Assembly: GCF_002632485.1 (NCBI RefSeq)
Contig: NZ_NIBU01000007.1
Coordinates: 62,001 to 126,000 of the forward strand
Length of the DNA: 64,000 nucleotides
From: Xenorhabdus innexi
Lineage (GTDB): Bacteria; Pseudomonadota; Gammaproteobacteria; Enterobacterales; Enterobacteriaceae
Direction of reading: 5' to 3'
The translations under genes were made by a program, and so were the position numbers. Below the pieces are notes generated by a model. The model made no database searches, was not told the DNA's origin, and was given only the letters and a program-made list of their open reading frames with translations. Below are positions 40,422 through 52,504 of the stretch, in pieces; position 1 is the first letter of the stretch; the number at the start of each line of letters is the position of its first letter.

Positions 40422-41278
40422 TATGGGTTACGTTTGAATTTACTGAAATCAGGGTGACGTTTTTCATTGAATGCATTACGCCCTTCCTGCCCTTCTTCAG
40501 TCATATAAAACAGCATGGTGGCATTCCCAGCCAACTCCTGTAAACCTGCCTGCCCATCACAGTCTGCGTTCAATGCCGCTTTCAGACAACGCAGCGCCAT
40601 CGGGCTGTTTTCCAGCATTTCACGGCACCAGCGCACCGTTTCTTTCTCCAGATCCGCATAGGGGACAACCGTATTAACCAGCCCCATATCAAGTGCTTCC
40701 TGCGCATTGTACTGACGGCACAGGAACCAAATTTCGCGGGCTTTTTTCTGCCCGACGATCCTTGCCATATAAGAAGCACCCCATCCTCCGTCAAAAGAGC
40801 CGACTTTAGGGCCGGTCTGTCCGAAAATTGCATTATCTGCGGCAATAGTCAGATCGCACATCAAGTGCAGAACATGCCCTCCGCCGATGGAATATCCGGC
40901 GACCATAGCGACAACAGGTTTCGGACAAGTGCGTATCTGGCGCTGGAAATCCAGTACATTGAGATGATGGGTTCCCACGTCATCTTTATAACCGCCGTAA
41001 TCGCCACGGATTTTCTGATCGCCTCCCGCACAGAACGCTTTTTCGCCCATTCCTGTCAGAATAATTGTGCCGATACTATCGTCATAGCGCGCATCAGCCA
41101 GAGCCTGAATCATCTCTTTAACTGTCAGAGGACGAAAAGCATTGCGCACTTGTGGACGATTGATGGTGATTTTAGCGATGCCATCCGTAGATTTATGATA
41201 ACGAATATCTTCAAATCCATCGGAATAATCTTGCCATTCAATTGGCGCATATAATTTTTCTTCATGTGGATAGAGCAT
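40421..41278 (-). CDS. menB: 1,4-Dihydroxy-2-naphthoyl-CoA synthase MenB
   Basis: Crotonase-fold enzyme that cyclises o-succinylbenzoyl-CoA to DHNA-CoA. 285 residues, same as E. coli. Conserved oxyanion-hole and active-site blocks are [38 protein letters not shown] and the C-terminal [12 protein letters not shown]. It lies between menH and menC in the operon. Confidence 0.97.
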   Translation of the reverse strand: MLYPHEEKLYAPIEWQDYSDGFEDIRYHKSTDGIAKITINRPQVRNAFRPLTVKEMIQALADARYDDSIGTIILTGMGEKAFCAGGDQKIRGDYGGYKDDVGTHHLNVLDFQRQIRTCPKPVVAMVAGYSIGGGHVLHLMCDLTIAADNAIFGQTGPKVGSFDGGWGASYMARIVGQKKAREIWFLCRQYNAQEALDMGLVNTVVPYADLEKETVRWCREMLENSPMALRCLKAALNADCDGQAGLQELAGNATMLFYMTEEGQEGRNAFNEKRHPDFSKFKRNP

Positions 41279-41290
41279 TATTAAACGTCC

Positions 41291-42091
41291 TTAGCCAAAA
41301 AGTGATAAAAAGTGGTTCACTGCGGCGGAAAACCCCGCAGGGTTACTGCTGTGGACATTATGTCCGGCCTGAGAAATTATTTTTAATGGCAGTGCATACT
41401 GCTGCGCGATTTGCTTAAACTTCTGATCTTGCTCACCGCATAAGTAAATAAAAGGGAGTGTCATTTCCTGTAATTCCGTGAGCAGACACGATTGATGCCC
41501 AAGTGAGGTATTTTCCAGCATATCGGCAATACTGCTGCCTCTGTTCTGGCTACGAAGATGAATGAGCCGAAGGCGCTGCGCCGGAGATAAATCTACGAAT
41601 ACAGGCTGTTGATACCAATCCGCTAAAACTACCGATATCGGTTCTGTACGGAAACGTTGTGCCCAGTGTTCATCATGTAATAATCTGGCATCACGTTCTT
41701 TTTGAGACAACAGACCCGGATTTCCGCCTTCCACCAGAATGCCTTTTAACCCCTGTGGCGCAATTTGCATTGCCTTAGCTTGCGTTTTATAAGCCTGAAC
41801 TGCATGATACATGGCAATCCGACCGCCCAGTGAATACCCCAGTAACCAATAGTCATGGATCTGACAAGCAAGTAAAGTTTCGCCCAGCAGCCTGTTCATT
41901 TCGGCAAAACCATCCGTAAGCGTAATATCAGCAGAATTACCATGACCGGGCAGATCAATGACCAAAGAAGGATACTGGTTACAATCGTTGATAACGGGCT
42001 GCCATTCACTGCCACTCCCCAGCAGACCATGCAGCCAGACTAACCACGGGCCTTGTTTGTCCGTATTGAAAGTCTGACAGGCCAGCTTCAT
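41291..42091 (-). CDS. menH: SHCHC synthase MenH
   Basis: Alpha/beta hydrolase-fold lyase that eliminates pyruvate from SEPHCHC to give SHCHC. The start is the Met of MKLACQTFN, whose ATG overlaps the menD TGA stop (ATGA); a longer frame would extend 36 bp into menD. 266 residues. Triad: Ser in [14 protein letters not shown], Asp in CGEQDQKF and His in [12 protein letters not shown]. Translationally coupled to menD. Confidence 0.95.
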   Translation of the reverse strand: MKLACQTFNTDKQGPWLVWLHGLLGSGSEWQPVINDCNQYPSLVIDLPGHGNSADITLTDGFAEMNRLLGETLLACQIHDYWLLGYSLGGRIAMYHAVQAYKTQAKAMQIAPQGLKGILVEGGNPGLLSQKERDARLLHDEHWAQRFRTEPISVVLADWYQQPVFVDLSPAQRLRLIHLRSQNRGSSIADMLENTSLGHQSCLLTELQEMTLPFIYLCGEQDQKFKQIAQQYALPLKIISQAGHNVHSSNPAGFSAAVNHFLSLFG

Positions 42092-43782
42092 AGTTCTGCT
42101 ACCTGTTTCAGTAATGCTTGCAGACACATCGCGCCTTCATCATCTGCCACGTTTAATTCCACGATGGTTGCAACATTTTGCAGCCATGCCTGTTCAACAG
42201 ATTGTTTTAACTCAGGCCAGCTTTGTGGGGCACAATAATGCAGGCCGAACATGGCGGCAGCATGATTAAAACTGATATTTTGCGGCATACAGTAAAATTG
42301 CTGACGCACTTCCTGAGGTGTCGGTAGTAATGAAAAAATCTGGCCTCCATTATTATTGACGATAATCAATACTACAGGTGAAGAGACTTCACGCAGTAAA
42401 GCCAGACTGTTCAGATCATAAAGTGCGGAAATATCGCCGATAATCGCCAGTGTGGGTTTAGCTGTTGCCCGTTGTACTCCGGCTGAAGTGGCGATTAACC
42501 CATCAATACCACTTGCTCCACGATTACTGTAAACCGGATAACCGACAGGAAATTGCCCTAACGCATCAATCAGACGAACAATCAGGCTATTGCCGACAAA
42601 CAGTTGCCCATTTTCCGGCAGTAACTGATCCAGTTGATGTGCAACTGCCGCCTCACTGAATTTGCCTGCCAGTTTTTCAGTAACACATTCCGATGCTTTT
42701 TCTGACCATATTTCCAGTTCACTCGCCCAAGAAGCATTAAGATGATCAGTGCGCGCGGGATGCTCGCGTAACCAGCTCGTAATATCGCAGGTAAATTTGC
42801 GTCCCTGATGATTGGCAGGATCAAGCCTTCCGGTCATAGCATCGATCACCCAGTATTCTTCTGGCTGACATGTGGCCTGCCACTGCAATAACCTCTTTCC
42901 TGTCAGGCCAGAGCCAAACTGAATAACCAACTGTCCTTTTGCCAGAATTTCCTGTACACGAGGATGATTCAACCATAAATCAGCACAAGGCAAAGGCTGT
43001 CCGGTCTGAGATAACACATCACCAATTAATGGCCATCCCATATCTTTTGCCCACTGTGCAACACATTTTCCCTCTTCTGCACTCATTCTCCCTGCCAGAA
43101 CAACACCACGTTTTTGCTGCCAACAATCCCAGTCAGCAACTCTGGCTGTAATTGTTTTCATTGATTGCTGAAGCCACGGCTGACTCCCCTGCCACCAGTT
43201 TCCCAGTGTTGCTAACCATGACTGGTATTTATCATCATCACCATACAAAGGCTCAGCAAAAGGGCAATTAATATGCAGCCCTCCCTGCCTGAGGTTTGAC
43301 ATCGCATTATCAACGACGGAGACCAGCCAACTGGCGGGGATATCGGTGGTTGGTCGCGGCAAAGAGAGTGTTTGTGCCGGATGTGAAGCAAAAATACCTT
43401 GCTGACGAATAGCCTGATTGGCACCACAATCAATCAGCTCAGGAGGCCTGTCTGCGGTGAGAAATATCAACCGTTCTCCGGTTAAACCCGCTTCAATCAG
43501 GGAGGGATAAAGATTGGCGACTGCGGTTCCTGATGTCACGATAACAGCAACGGGTTGCCCGCCTGCTTTTGCCAGCCCCAGCGCCAGATGGCCTAACCCT
43601 CTCTCATCAAAGTGGGTATGACATATCAGTTTACCGTTCTGTTCGGCGGCTTTATTTACAACAGAAAGTGTCAATGGGGTAGAACGGGAGCCGGGCGCAA
43701 TACACACATGATGCAGACCATGACGAGTCAGTGCTTCCAGTAAAAGTTCCGCCCAACGACGGTTCAGTGCGCTGTTTGACAT
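42088..43782 (-). CDS. menD: SEPHCHC synthase MenD
   Basis: Thiamine-diphosphate enzyme that joins isochorismate and 2-oxoglutarate. 564 residues. The N-terminal [11 protein letters not shown] and [16 protein letters not shown] blocks form the active site with the catalytic Glu nearby; the TPP/Mg2+ motif is in [18 protein letters not shown] ... VNNNGG. Second gene of the men operon, 179 bp after menF; that gap may hold an internal promoter. Confidence 0.97.
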   Translation of the reverse strand: MSNSALNRRWAELLLEALTRHGLHHVCIAPGSRSTPLTLSVVNKAAEQNGKLICHTHFDERGLGHLALGLAKAGGQPVAVIVTSGTAVANLYPSLIEAGLTGERLIFLTADRPPELIDCGANQAIRQQGIFASHPAQTLSLPRPTTDIPASWLVSVVDNAMSNLRQGGLHINCPFAEPLYGDDDKYQSWLATLGNWWQGSQPWLQQSMKTITARVADWDCWQQKRGVVLAGRMSAEEGKCVAQWAKDMGWPLIGDVLSQTGQPLPCADLWLNHPRVQEILAKGQLVIQFGSGLTGKRLLQWQATCQPEEYWVIDAMTGRLDPANHQGRKFTCDITSWLREHPARTDHLNASWASELEIWSEKASECVTEKLAGKFSEAAVAHQLDQLLPENGQLFVGNSLIVRLIDALGQFPVGYPVYSNRGASGIDGLIATSAGVQRATAKPTLAIIGDISALYDLNSLALLREVSSPVVLIIVNNNGGQIFSLLPTPQEVRQQFYCMPQNISFNHAAAMFGLHYCAPQSWPELKQSVEQAWLQNVATIVELNVADDEGAMCLQALLKQVAEL

Positions 43783-43961
43783 AGGATGTTCGAAACTTAT
43801 CTAAAAAGAAAACTTATCTAAAAAAATAAATTATATAAGATATTCATCGCGCTCATTCCGTTAAAAACACTTTCTTTGTGATAGTTCAAAGAAATATCAT
43901 TTTATTGACATTATTCCTTTGATAGCCGTATTTTTTTGATAAAAAAAGTATACCGCTGCGC

Positions 43962-45290
43962 TTATTCCACAGCCAAATTACCCAATAATGAGCGCAATCC
44001 TGCTGCCTTATTCTCTATTTCTCTCCATTCCTGTTCGGGGTCTGAACCGGAAACAATCCCTGCCCCGGCATACAATGACAATAAAGCGCCATCGATATAC
44101 GCGCACCGTAGTGAAACCGCAAATTCACTCTGTTCAAAACCTAAATATCCGGCAGATCCTGCATACCATCCCCTGTGAAAAGGCTCATTCTCCGCCAGAA
44201 ACTGCCGGGCAGCTTCTCGGGGCAGACCGGCAACAGCCGCGGTTGGCTGCAAACGACGCAGACAATCACTATCCGATATCTGATTTAAGAACCCGTTAAT
44301 ATGCCTGCGCAAATGTTGTACTTTGCGTAAACGAATAACATCAGGCGGAGCAACATCAATTGCCGTCACACCTCCCTGTAAACGCTGGCAGATATCATCC
44401 ACCACAAGCAAATTTTCATGCTGATTCTTTTTATCTTGTAATAACCATTGCCCCAGCTCTTTTGCTTTTTGATCGTCATCAGCATTTATTGTTGTTCCTG
44501 CCAGTGCTTCAGTAAATAACTGTCGCTGGTGGCGGTAATAGAGTCGTTCAGGTGTGGAAGCAAGGAAAGCCTGTGTATGACTGAAAGCCAGCATGAAATG
44601 ATAACAATGATGATTAACTTCACGGCTGGCCGCCATAAATTGGGCAGCTTGCAAAGGCATATCCAGCATAAGTTCTGTTTTTCGTGCCATAACCACTTTT
44701 TCCATTCTTTTCCGGGTAATGGCATCCAGAGCCTGCTCCAGTAGTATATTCCACTGTTCGCATTCAGGCATATGCTTCGTATTTAAAACCGCCGTACATG
44801 ATGGTTGAAATGGCTGGTGTGGGGAAATTAGTCTGAGAAATTGGTGAATATTATCGAGATCAGACTGCCCGTCAATATTCAGATATAAATAAGTAGCCTC
44901 GTGACAGCGGCGTATTTCTATTCTGGGTAAGAACAGATAACTTTCTTCATTATCTGTATTTTCTTCTTTATCCCATCCATTTAAACCCCAAATACGCATT
45001 TGAGGAAATTGAGCATATTGATTTAAAAACATCTCTGCCTGAGCGGCATTATTAAAAAGGCGAATTTGCCCACACGCGGCAACCTCTTCATGTCCATCCC
45101 TATGTTGCCAATAGAATTGTGGATAGTGCGGCTGGGCAGCTAACCATTCCAACCAGTCAGTATTATCATTTACAGGCAGCGGAAAACAGAACATCTGAAT
45201 ACCAGCTTCGCTAACATTTTTGGCACTAAGAGTTTCGCATACATCAGCGATAATACCGGCAATCTGATCCACAATTTTCCCCACTAGCAT
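43962..45290 (-). CDS. menF: Isochorismate synthase MenF
   Basis: Converts chorismate to isochorismate, the entry to menaquinone synthesis. 442 residues. Family blocks are KVVMARKTEL, AFLASTPERLY, TEALAGTTINADDD, ENLLVVDDICQRL, LQPTAAVAGLPREAA and WYAGSAGYLG. The upstream AGGA is only 3 nt from the ATG but 8-9 nt from an in-frame GTG two codons later, so GTG at 45284 may be the true start. First gene of menFDHBCE. Confidence 0.96.
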   Translation of the reverse strand: MLVGKIVDQIAGIIADVCETLSAKNVSEAGIQMFCFPLPVNDNTDWLEWLAAQPHYPQFYWQHRDGHEEVAACGQIRLFNNAAQAEMFLNQYAQFPQMRIWGLNGWDKEENTDNEESYLFLPRIEIRRCHEATYLYLNIDGQSDLDNIHQFLRLISPHQPFQPSCTAVLNTKHMPECEQWNILLEQALDAITRKRMEKVVMARKTELMLDMPLQAAQFMAASREVNHHCYHFMLAFSHTQAFLASTPERLYYRHQRQLFTEALAGTTINADDDQKAKELGQWLLQDKKNQHENLLVVDDICQRLQGGVTAIDVAPPDVIRLRKVQHLRRHINGFLNQISDSDCLRRLQPTAAVAGLPREAARQFLAENEPFHRGWYAGSAGYLGFEQSEFAVSLRCAYIDGALLSLYAGAGIVSGSDPEQEWREIENKAAGLRSLLGNLAVE

Positions 45291-46072
45291 TTTCCTACTA
45301 ACAACATGATAAAAGGCAGGATTATACGAGCCAGCCGGAATTATTAAAGTACTTATTGTTTGTATGGTTGTTTATGAGGTTAATTTTCAGGGAGGTATCT
45401 AATGTTTAGCCCGCCATTTTTGGTGATTTCTGGCGTGTTTTGATCAAAAAAATCAAGTACATGTTGTTTGTGCAAATGGATAAAACTATCGACAAAGTGC
45501 ATCTCTTTAAGATAAGAGCATATTTTATTTTTAAGAGTAAACAATATAAAGCCTGAACACCATATTTAATAAAATAACAGTGTTTTTATTAACTCACCAT
45601 CGAAAAAACAGACGCTATTTTAAAAACCACAATAACAATCGTTATGAAGATAAGAATAGCAGAAAGGAAGTTTTAATTTACTAAAAACAGTAAAGCTAAT
45701 CATTAACAAAGAATATTAATAATGCTAATAAATATTTTTTAATTCAAAAGAACAATATTAATTAAAGAAAAAAATACCATAAGAAAAATCTTAAACCAAT
45801 AACACATTGATTTATATCATAAATTAAACCACCAAAACAAACAGGGCAATAAGATATTATTTTATTTTGAATTAATAACCGATGTAAATTAATTTAATTA
45901 TCACACATGTGTTATTTTTTATGAATTACCCATTGATATAAAGTGACACAATACGTATTATTTCGCCTCTTCCGAAATGAAGAAGCAAAAAATTTTCCTT
46001 AATCTAAATTTAATCTTACTTCGTCTGACTCTGCTGTTTTCTAAATAAATAAGCAGTATAAAAGGGGATGTC
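45291..46072. other. AT-rich region between menF and pgaA
   Basis: About 780 bp without a gene. It separates the divergent men and pga operons and must contain both promoters. The pga leader ends in AAAAGGGGATGTC before a GTG start; GGA motifs of the type bound by CsrA occur here, but a full CsrA site set was not established. Confidence 0.45.
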
Positions 46073-48571
46073 GTGCTATATCTTTATTTTAAGCCGATAG
46101 GCTTTCATAGATATCGGTATAAACTATTATCGTTATTCATATCACTAAGCTGCCTAATAACGTCAGAAGCCGCAAAAGCGGATTATGATGAATTAATCCA
46201 ACAAGCCAGAGATGGCAATACCATCCCCGTACTTGAATATATTCGCGAGGAAGAAAAACGGCGGAAACTTTCACCTTCTCAGGTTGCCGACTGGTTACAA
46301 ATTGCAGGCTGGGCAGGGCGAGATAATGAAGTGATTAATATTTGGCAACGCTATCGCTCCATGGAATTACCCGCCAGAGGAATTGCTGCCGCTGCCCGTG
46401 CTTATCGTAATCAGCGCCAATGGACACAATCCGTTCAATTATGGCACCTGGCTTCTGTCCTTGAAAACCAGAACCACGACATAAAGGCCGGACTGATTAT
46501 GACGCTGGCAGATGCCAAACGGGATAGTGAAGCTCGTCGGTTGGCAAAAAGGTTACTGGCACAACATCCCAACGCTGCTAATTATCGTTTAATGGCCTAT
46601 GTTGATGAAGCAGCCGGTCGTACATGGGATGCCATGCAAATGCTCTCTATCGCCCATGAGCGCTCTCCGAATGATAAAAATACCACTCACGATTATCTGT
46701 TCAGCCTGACAAACAATCGCGTGAATGGCTCTGCATGGCTTCTGGAACAAAAATACAGCGCGCAATTACAGTTATCCCCGGGGCAGCAACGCAGGCTGGA
46801 AGCCGATGCAGCGGCTGAATTAGTTCGTCTCGCAATGGCTCCTACCCGTAGCGAAAAAGAGCGTTTTGATATCGCTGACAACGCACTTACCCGCTATGAC
46901 AACATGCTTAATCAATGGCGTGCACTGCCTGATGCCCAACAGGATTATCGACGTGCCCGCATTGATCGCCTCGGTGCATTGCTTGCCCGCTTCCGACCAC
47001 AGGAAGTTATTGACGAATATCTTCTCCTGCAACAACAGGAAAAAAATGGCGTTGAAATAAAAAACAATGTTGAGTTACCGGATTACGTCCAAAGGTGGGC
47101 AGCTTCGGCGTATCTGAGCCTCCGTCAGCCAAATAAAGCCAGACAAATTTTATGGACACTCAATTATCCTGATGGAAAAACCCCTGTTCCTAATATTACT
47201 AAAGAAATTGACAGTGTCCTTTTTTATTCCGATGTGGAAAGTGAGCATCTGAATGAAGCTCAAAAACTGGCTGCCAATATCAAACAGCGCAACGTTTATA
47301 TGGTCAATGTTTACGGTTCTCCAATCCGGGTTCCTAATGACGGCTGGCTACAAGGGCAACAGTTTCTGGCCGAATCAGCACAACTGCATGACAATTTACC
47401 TGAAGCAGAAAAACGCTTTACGCATTTAGCTCGTACAGCCCCCGGCAATCAGAAACTGCGCATTGATCTGGCAGCAATCTGGCTGGATCGAGGCTGGCCC
47501 CGTCGGGCAGAAAGCGAGCTTAAACAGGCTGAAGGGCTTGATCACCGTAATTTATCACTGGAAGTCCAGCAGGGTTATACCGCTTTAGCACTACAAGAGT
47601 GGAGACAGGTTGACTTGCTGGCTGATGATGTCATCTCCCGCGCCCCTGAGAATGTACTGGGCAAACGTTTTCACCGTCTGCGGAAAGTCCATCATATGTC
47701 AGAACTGCGTGTCAGAGTTAATCAGGGCATTGATTCAGACAGCCCCACCAGCGGTAAAAGCAGTTCAGACGTTGATGCTGTGATTTATAGCCCCCCCATT
47801 AATGATAACTGGCGTTTGTTTGCCGGTGGTGCGTATAACCGCAGTCAGTTCAGTGAAGGCCGTGGGTTAAACCGTGATTTACGCGGCGGTATAGAATGGC
47901 GGGCACGGGATATCTGGCTGGAAGGCGAAGTTTCCGGTCGGAATTATCGTCATGGTAATAAGGTCGGCCTGCGTTTTTCTGGATGGTACGACTTTAATGA
48001 TGAGTGGCGTCTGGGAGGATCAACAGAGCGGCTGGCACGCAATACTCCCCTACGGGCATTAACCAATAATATTCACGCCAATGGCGGGCAAATCTATACC
48101 CGCTGGAGATACAGCGAACGCAGCCAGTGGGAAGCCAGTTTTGCATCCTCATTCTTTTCTGACGGGAATAACCGGTTTGCTTATACCGTCAACGGAATGC
48201 AACGTATCTATACCGCTCCTTATCTGAAACTCGATGCAACTCTGGAAGTCGGTACAACGCATAACAGCAAACAAAACACCCCTTATTTCAACCCTAAAAA
48301 TGATTTTATCCTGCTACCTGCATTGGAAGCGGATCACATCATATACCGACATTATCAGACCGTCTGGAGTCAACAATTCATGGCCGGTATCGGCGAATAC
48401 CAGCAGAAAGATTATGGCGGAGGGCTGATAACGACACTGAGTTACGGGCAACGCATTAAGTGGAATGATGTTGTGGATGCGGGCGTGCGGATCACACTGG
48501 ATAAACGCCCTTATGATGGTAGACGCGAAAAAAACCTGCAAGCTGCTTTTGATTTAACATATCGGTTCTAA
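46073..48571 (+). CDS. pgaA: Poly-N-acetylglucosamine exporter PgaA (HmsH)
   Basis: Outer membrane porin for poly-beta-1,6-N-acetylglucosamine (PGA). 832 residues: a signal peptide ending near SEAAKA, a periplasmic TPR superhelix (about 45-520) that binds deacetylated polymer, and a C-terminal 16-strand barrel (about 560-832) ending in the aromatic TYRF. The start is GTG with AGGGGA 5 nt upstream. First gene of pgaABCD; the E. coli leader is CsrA-repressed. Confidence 0.95.
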   Translation: MLYLYFKPIGFHRYRYKLLSLFISLSCLITSEAAKADYDELIQQARDGNTIPVLEYIREEEKRRKLSPSQVADWLQIAGWAGRDNEVINIWQRYRSMELPARGIAAAARAYRNQRQWTQSVQLWHLASVLENQNHDIKAGLIMTLADAKRDSEARRLAKRLLAQHPNAANYRLMAYVDEAAGRTWDAMQMLSIAHERSPNDKNTTHDYLFSLTNNRVNGSAWLLEQKYSAQLQLSPGQQRRLEADAAAELVRLAMAPTRSEKERFDIADNALTRYDNMLNQWRALPDAQQDYRRARIDRLGALLARFRPQEVIDEYLLLQQQEKNGVEIKNNVELPDYVQRWAASAYLSLRQPNKARQILWTLNYPDGKTPVPNITKEIDSVLFYSDVESEHLNEAQKLAANIKQRNVYMVNVYGSPIRVPNDGWLQGQQFLAESAQLHDNLPEAEKRFTHLARTAPGNQKLRIDLAAIWLDRGWPRRAESELKQAEGLDHRNLSLEVQQGYTALALQEWRQVDLLADDVISRAPENVLGKRFHRLRKVHHMSELRVRVNQGIDSDSPTSGKSSSDVDAVIYSPPINDNWRLFAGGAYNRSQFSEGRGLNRDLRGGIEWRARDIWLEGEVSGRNYRHGNKVGLRFSGWYDFNDEWRLGGSTERLARNTPLRALTNNIHANGGQIYTRWRYSERSQWEASFASSFFSDGNNRFAYTVNGMQRIYTAPYLKLDATLEVGTTHNSKQNTPYFNPKNDFILLPALEADHIIYRHYQTVWSQQFMAGIGEYQQKDYGGGLITTLSYGQRIKWNDVVDAGVRITLDKRPYDGRREKNLQAAFDLTYRF

Positions 48572-48581
48572 AGGATTTTTT

Positions 48582-50618
48582 ATGACTTTCAATGTAATTC
48601 GCTATTGGTTAATGATTTCAGCTTTGCTGGTTAGCCTGTTTATTCCCCAACTGAATGTACTGGCTCATGCCGGAAAGCCCGATTTTGTCCCACCAGCGGA
48701 GCGCCCTTTGTCAATGAACGAGCGCCCCTGGCCTCATAACGGTTATGTTGTGTTGGGTTATCATGATGTTGAAGATGATGGTGCTGACCAGCGTTTTATG
48801 TCTGTCCGTACCAGTGCGCTGAATGACCAGTTTGCCTGGCTGCGCGCAAACGGTTATCAGCCCGTCACCGTTGATCAGATCCTCACGGCTAATCAGGGAG
48901 GAACACCACTCCCCCCAAAAGCAGTATTGCTCACTTTTGATGACGGCTACAGCAGTTTCTATCGCCGGGTTTTTCCGTTACTGAAAGCCTATAACTGGCC
49001 TGCTATTCTGGCTCCCGTCGGTATTTGGGTTGATGCTCCCCCAGGCAAACCGGTAGATTTTGGCGGGCTGAAAGTCCCACGGGAACGCTTTACTACATGG
49101 GAACAGGTTGCCGAAATGTCCCGTTCCGGTCTGGTGGAAATTGCCTCCCATACCTATCAGCATCATTACGGTGCGCTCGGTAATCCACAGGGAAATACTG
49201 AACCTGCCGCTGCCATCCGAATCTATGATCCCAAAACAGGTAAATATGAGACTGAGCAGGCATTCCGCCAGCGCATGGAGCGGGATGTCAAAAAAATCAC
49301 CCAACGGATCATATCTGCCACAGGTAAAAAGCCGCGTGTCTGGGTCTGGCCTTATGGCATTGACAGTGGTGTCACGCTGGATATAGCAAAGCAGTATGGC
49401 TATAAACTGGCTCTGACACTCGATACCGGTCTGGCAAACGCCAAAAATCTGGATAATGTTCCACGGATTTTGCTTACCAATAATCCAACTCTGAAAGAGT
49501 TCGCTGAACAGGTTATTCAGGTTCAGAATAAATTTCCTCTGCGTATCGCCCATATTGATCTGGATTATGTTTATGACCCTGATCCTGTTCAGCAGGCGAG
49601 CAACCTTGATAAGCTGGTACAGCGTGTCGCCGACCTCGGCATTAATACTGTTTTTCTACAGGCTTTTGCCGATCCTACAGGCGATGGCACAGTCCGTGAA
49701 CTTTACTTCCCGAATCGCTGGCTGCCAATGCGTGCTGATTTATTTAACCGGGTTTCCTGGCAGATACACAGCCGGTTAAACATTGATGTCTATGCATGGA
49801 TGCCGGTTCTGGCCTTTGAATTAGACCCTTCCCTGCCCCGCGTCATAAGCTATGACAAAAATAGCGGTGAGTTATCAGTGGACAAAGCACAATACCGTCG
49901 GTTATCCCCTTATAACCCGGAGAATCGCCGCAGGATCAAAGAGATCTATCAGGATTTAGCCGCTCATTCCATTTTTCAGGGGGTGCTGTATCACGATGAT
50001 GCCATCATGTCAGATTTTGAAGATGCAGGCCCGGATGCCATCCGTGTTTATCAGCGGGAAGGCTTTCCGGCCTCCATTGCCGAAATTCGTCAGAACCCGG
50101 AGCAATTTGCCCGCTGGAGCCGCTTCAAGAGCCGATACCTGACTGATTTCACTCTGGAACTGACTCAGGCCGTAAAATCTGTCCGGGGTTATCAGGTAAA
50201 AACCGCCCGTAATATTTTTGCTCTGCCTATTCTGGAGCCGGACAGTGAAGAGTGGTTTGCCCAGAATCTGGATGATTTTCTCGCCCATTATGACTGGGTT
50301 GCACCGATGGCAATGCCATTAATGGAAAACGTCCCTCTGTCAGAAAGCAATCAGTGGCTTTCCCGTTTAGTGAAAGCTGTCGCCCAGCGCCCTGATGCAC
50401 TCAGTAAAACTGTCTTTGAACTGCAAGCTGTTGACTGGCGAAAACCATCAGATAAGAGAATGATATCAGGAGAACAACTTGCTGAATGGATGCGCCAGCT
50501 ACAACTGAATGGCGCACAGAATTTTGGTTACTACCCTGATGACTTTATTAATAATCAACCAGAAATGAACTCGATCCGTCCTGTTCTTTCTTCAGAATGG
50601 TATCCACTCAATGATTGA
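48582..50618 (+). CDS. pgaB: PGA N-deacetylase/hydrolase PgaB (HmsF)
   Basis: Periplasmic enzyme that partially deacetylates PGA for export. 678 residues. The N-terminal NodB-type deacetylase domain has [26 protein letters not shown] and VWPYG; the C-terminal glycoside-hydrolase-like domain has [27 protein letters not shown] and [14 protein letters not shown]. The N-terminal hydrophobic segment ([20 protein letters not shown]) contains no lipobox cysteine, unlike the E. coli lipoprotein, so it may be soluble or anchored by an uncleaved helix. Confidence 0.95.
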   Translation: MTFNVIRYWLMISALLVSLFIPQLNVLAHAGKPDFVPPAERPLSMNERPWPHNGYVVLGYHDVEDDGADQRFMSVRTSALNDQFAWLRANGYQPVTVDQILTANQGGTPLPPKAVLLTFDDGYSSFYRRVFPLLKAYNWPAILAPVGIWVDAPPGKPVDFGGLKVPRERFTTWEQVAEMSRSGLVEIASHTYQHHYGALGNPQGNTEPAAAIRIYDPKTGKYETEQAFRQRMERDVKKITQRIISATGKKPRVWVWPYGIDSGVTLDIAKQYGYKLALTLDTGLANAKNLDNVPRILLTNNPTLKEFAEQVIQVQNKFPLRIAHIDLDYVYDPDPVQQASNLDKLVQRVADLGINTVFLQAFADPTGDGTVRELYFPNRWLPMRADLFNRVSWQIHSRLNIDVYAWMPVLAFELDPSLPRVISYDKNSGELSVDKAQYRRLSPYNPENRRRIKEIYQDLAAHSIFQGVLYHDDAIMSDFEDAGPDAIRVYQREGFPASIAEIRQNPEQFARWSRFKSRYLTDFTLELTQAVKSVRGYQVKTARNIFALPILEPDSEEWFAQNLDDFLAHYDWVAPMAMPLMENVPLSESNQWLSRLVKAVAQRPDALSKTVFELQAVDWRKPSDKRMISGEQLAEWMRQLQLNGAQNFGYYPDDFINNQPEMNSIRPVLSSEWYPLND

Positions 50619-51936
50619 CCGTATTCTTGCTTTTATTGTGCTCTGTATTGTTCTGAGTATTCCCATCGGCATTGCCGTTACTTTTACCGGTGAGGTGATG
50701 CTGAACTTTGTCTTTTTCTGGCCACTATTTATGTCTGCTATCTGGATTTCAGGTGGCATTTATTTCTGGTTTTACCGTGAAAGGCACTGGAAACAAAGTG
50801 ATGAGCCGCCTCATCTGGAAGGCGAGCCTCTGATATCCATTTTGATCCCCTGCTATAACGAAGGCCCGAATGTGCGTGAAACATTACAGGCAGCACTAAA
50901 TCAGCGCTATCCCAATATTGAGGTCATCGCAATCAATGACGGCTCAACTGACAGTACCGCCCATGAACTGGATGAGATGGCCAGACAGAATCGTGCTTTG
51001 AGGGTCATACATCTGAAGCATAATCAGGGGAAAGCCACCGCTCTTCAGGCCGGAGCCGCAGCAGCCAACAGTGATTATCTGGTCTGTATTGACGGTGATG
51101 CCCTGTTAGATCGTGATGCCGCCGTATGGATGGTGAAGCCGATAATTGATCATCCCCGTGTCGGTGCAGTGACAGGTAATCCCCGAATCCGCACCCGCTC
51201 TACCCTGATTGGCAGAATTCAGGTGGGTGAATTTTCTTCTATCATTGGTCTTATCAAACGAACACAGCGGATTTATGGTCAGGTCTTTACCGTTTCTGGT
51301 GTTGTCGCTGCTTTTAACCGCCGGGCTTTGGCCGATGTGGGTTATTGGAGCAACGACATGATTACGGAAGATATTGATGTCAGTTGGAAATTGCAATTAC
51401 GCCATTGGTCTGTCTTCTTCGAGCCGCGGGCTATCTGCTGGATTCTGATGCCAGAAACGCTGCGGGGATTATGGAAACAGAGATTGCGCTGGGCACAGGG
51501 CGGAGCCGAAGTCTTCCTCAAAAACCTGCGCAAGCTCTGGGCATGGGAATATCGCCGTATGTGGGTTTTATTTGCAGAATTCTGCTGCTCAGTCGTCTGG
51601 TCATTTACTTTTGCCCTTTCCATTATTTTATTTTTCCTCGGTATGTTTATCACACTCCCTGAAAACATCCGGGTTTATACCCTTTTCCCGCCCGGGTATA
51701 CCGGGCTGGTATTAGGCGCAACCTGCCTGATTCAGTTTACTGTCAGTCTGGTCATTGAGCGGCGTTATGAAAAACACGTTGCATCATCACTTTTCTGGGT
51801 GATCTGGTATCCGGTTATATATTGGATGCTGAATCTGTTTACTACACTGGTCTCTTTTCCCAAAGTAATGCTTAAAGTCCGCCGCAAGCGAGCTCGTTGG
51901 GAAAGTCCGGATCGTGGGATAGAGAGAATAGAATAA
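50611..51936 (+). CDS. pgaC: PGA synthase glycosyltransferase PgaC (HmsR)
   Basis: Family 2 processive glycosyltransferase in the inner membrane that polymerises UDP-GlcNAc. 441 residues. Two N-terminal helices are followed by the catalytic domain with [41 protein letters not shown] and the QxxRW-type QRLRWAQGG, then C-terminal helices. It overlaps pgaB by 8 bp. Activity requires PgaD and c-di-GMP in E. coli. Confidence 0.96.
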   Translation: MIDRILAFIVLCIVLSIPIGIAVTFTGEVMLNFVFFWPLFMSAIWISGGIYFWFYRERHWKQSDEPPHLEGEPLISILIPCYNEGPNVRETLQAALNQRYPNIEVIAINDGSTDSTAHELDEMARQNRALRVIHLKHNQGKATALQAGAAAANSDYLVCIDGDALLDRDAAVWMVKPIIDHPRVGAVTGNPRIRTRSTLIGRIQVGEFSSIIGLIKRTQRIYGQVFTVSGVVAAFNRRALADVGYWSNDMITEDIDVSWKLQLRHWSVFFEPRAICWILMPETLRGLWKQRLRWAQGGAEVFLKNLRKLWAWEYRRMWVLFAEFCCSVVWSFTFALSIILFFLGMFITLPENIRVYTLFPPGYTGLVLGATCLIQFTVSLVIERRYEKHVASSLFWVIWYPVIYWMLNLFTTLVSFPKVMLKVRRKRARWESPDRGIERIE

Positions 51937-52352
51937 TGAAAGAGCCATTAATATTTACAGAGCAGAAACTATTGCCCAGGCTTATTGATATAACACTGAC
52001 TGTTTTAGCGTGGGTCGGATTTGTCTATTTATTTATTGCAGGATTATTTAACTCGCCCCATCATGGCCCTAAACCTGTTATATCTATATTCAGCCCGGAG
52101 TTAAGCTCGATTACCCTTTATATCATCGTTGCTCTATTTAATGCATTTCTTCTGATCGGCTGGGCAAAGTATAATCAAATCCGTTTTCGTATAGAACGCC
52201 GCCGCCACCGACCTGCATTAAACCATAATGAAATTGCAACCAGCTTCTCTTTAGGGGAAAAGCTAATAAACAATTTAAATCAGGGCAAAGTTTCCAGTAT
52301 CACTCATGATAACCACGGGCACATAGTCGGAGTCGCTGAAAAACCAAATTAA
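51936..52352 (+). CDS. pgaD: PGA synthase accessory protein PgaD (HmsS)
   Basis: 138-residue inner membrane protein with two helices (about 20-40 and 60-82); with PgaC it forms the c-di-GMP-responsive synthase. The ATG of [10 protein letters not shown] overlaps the pgaC stop (TAATG); thirteen earlier codons of the open frame lie inside pgaC and are not used. The middle RFRIERRRHRP motif is basic, as in the family. Ends the polysaccharide operon. Confidence 0.9.
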   Translation: MKEPLIFTEQKLLPRLIDITLTVLAWVGFVYLFIAGLFNSPHHGPKPVISIFSPELSSITLYIIVALFNAFLLIGWAKYNQIRFRIERRRHRPALNHNEIATSFSLGEKLINNLNQGKVSSITHDNHGHIVGVAEKPN

Positions 52353-52361
52353 TAAACAATA

Positions 52362-52430
52362 CTCAATGGATTTTAATTTGCATCGCGGTGGCAAGAGAGC
52401 AAGTTCCCCGGTTACATATACGACCGGGAG
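52362..52430 (+). repeat. Degenerate ERIC element
   Basis: ATGGATTTTAATTTGCATCG followed by CGGTGGCAAG matches the ERIC 5' half seen at 54.05 kb, with several changes; the CCCCGG block follows and the rest is poorly preserved. It lies between pgaD and the truncated yfiR, where the 5' part of yfiR would be expected. Confidence 0.6.
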
Positions 52431-52504
52431 AACATCATTACGTAGTCACTGCTATGCCTGATACCATCATCTAATTACATACGCGCGTTTAAAAAAACAT
52501 CAAT

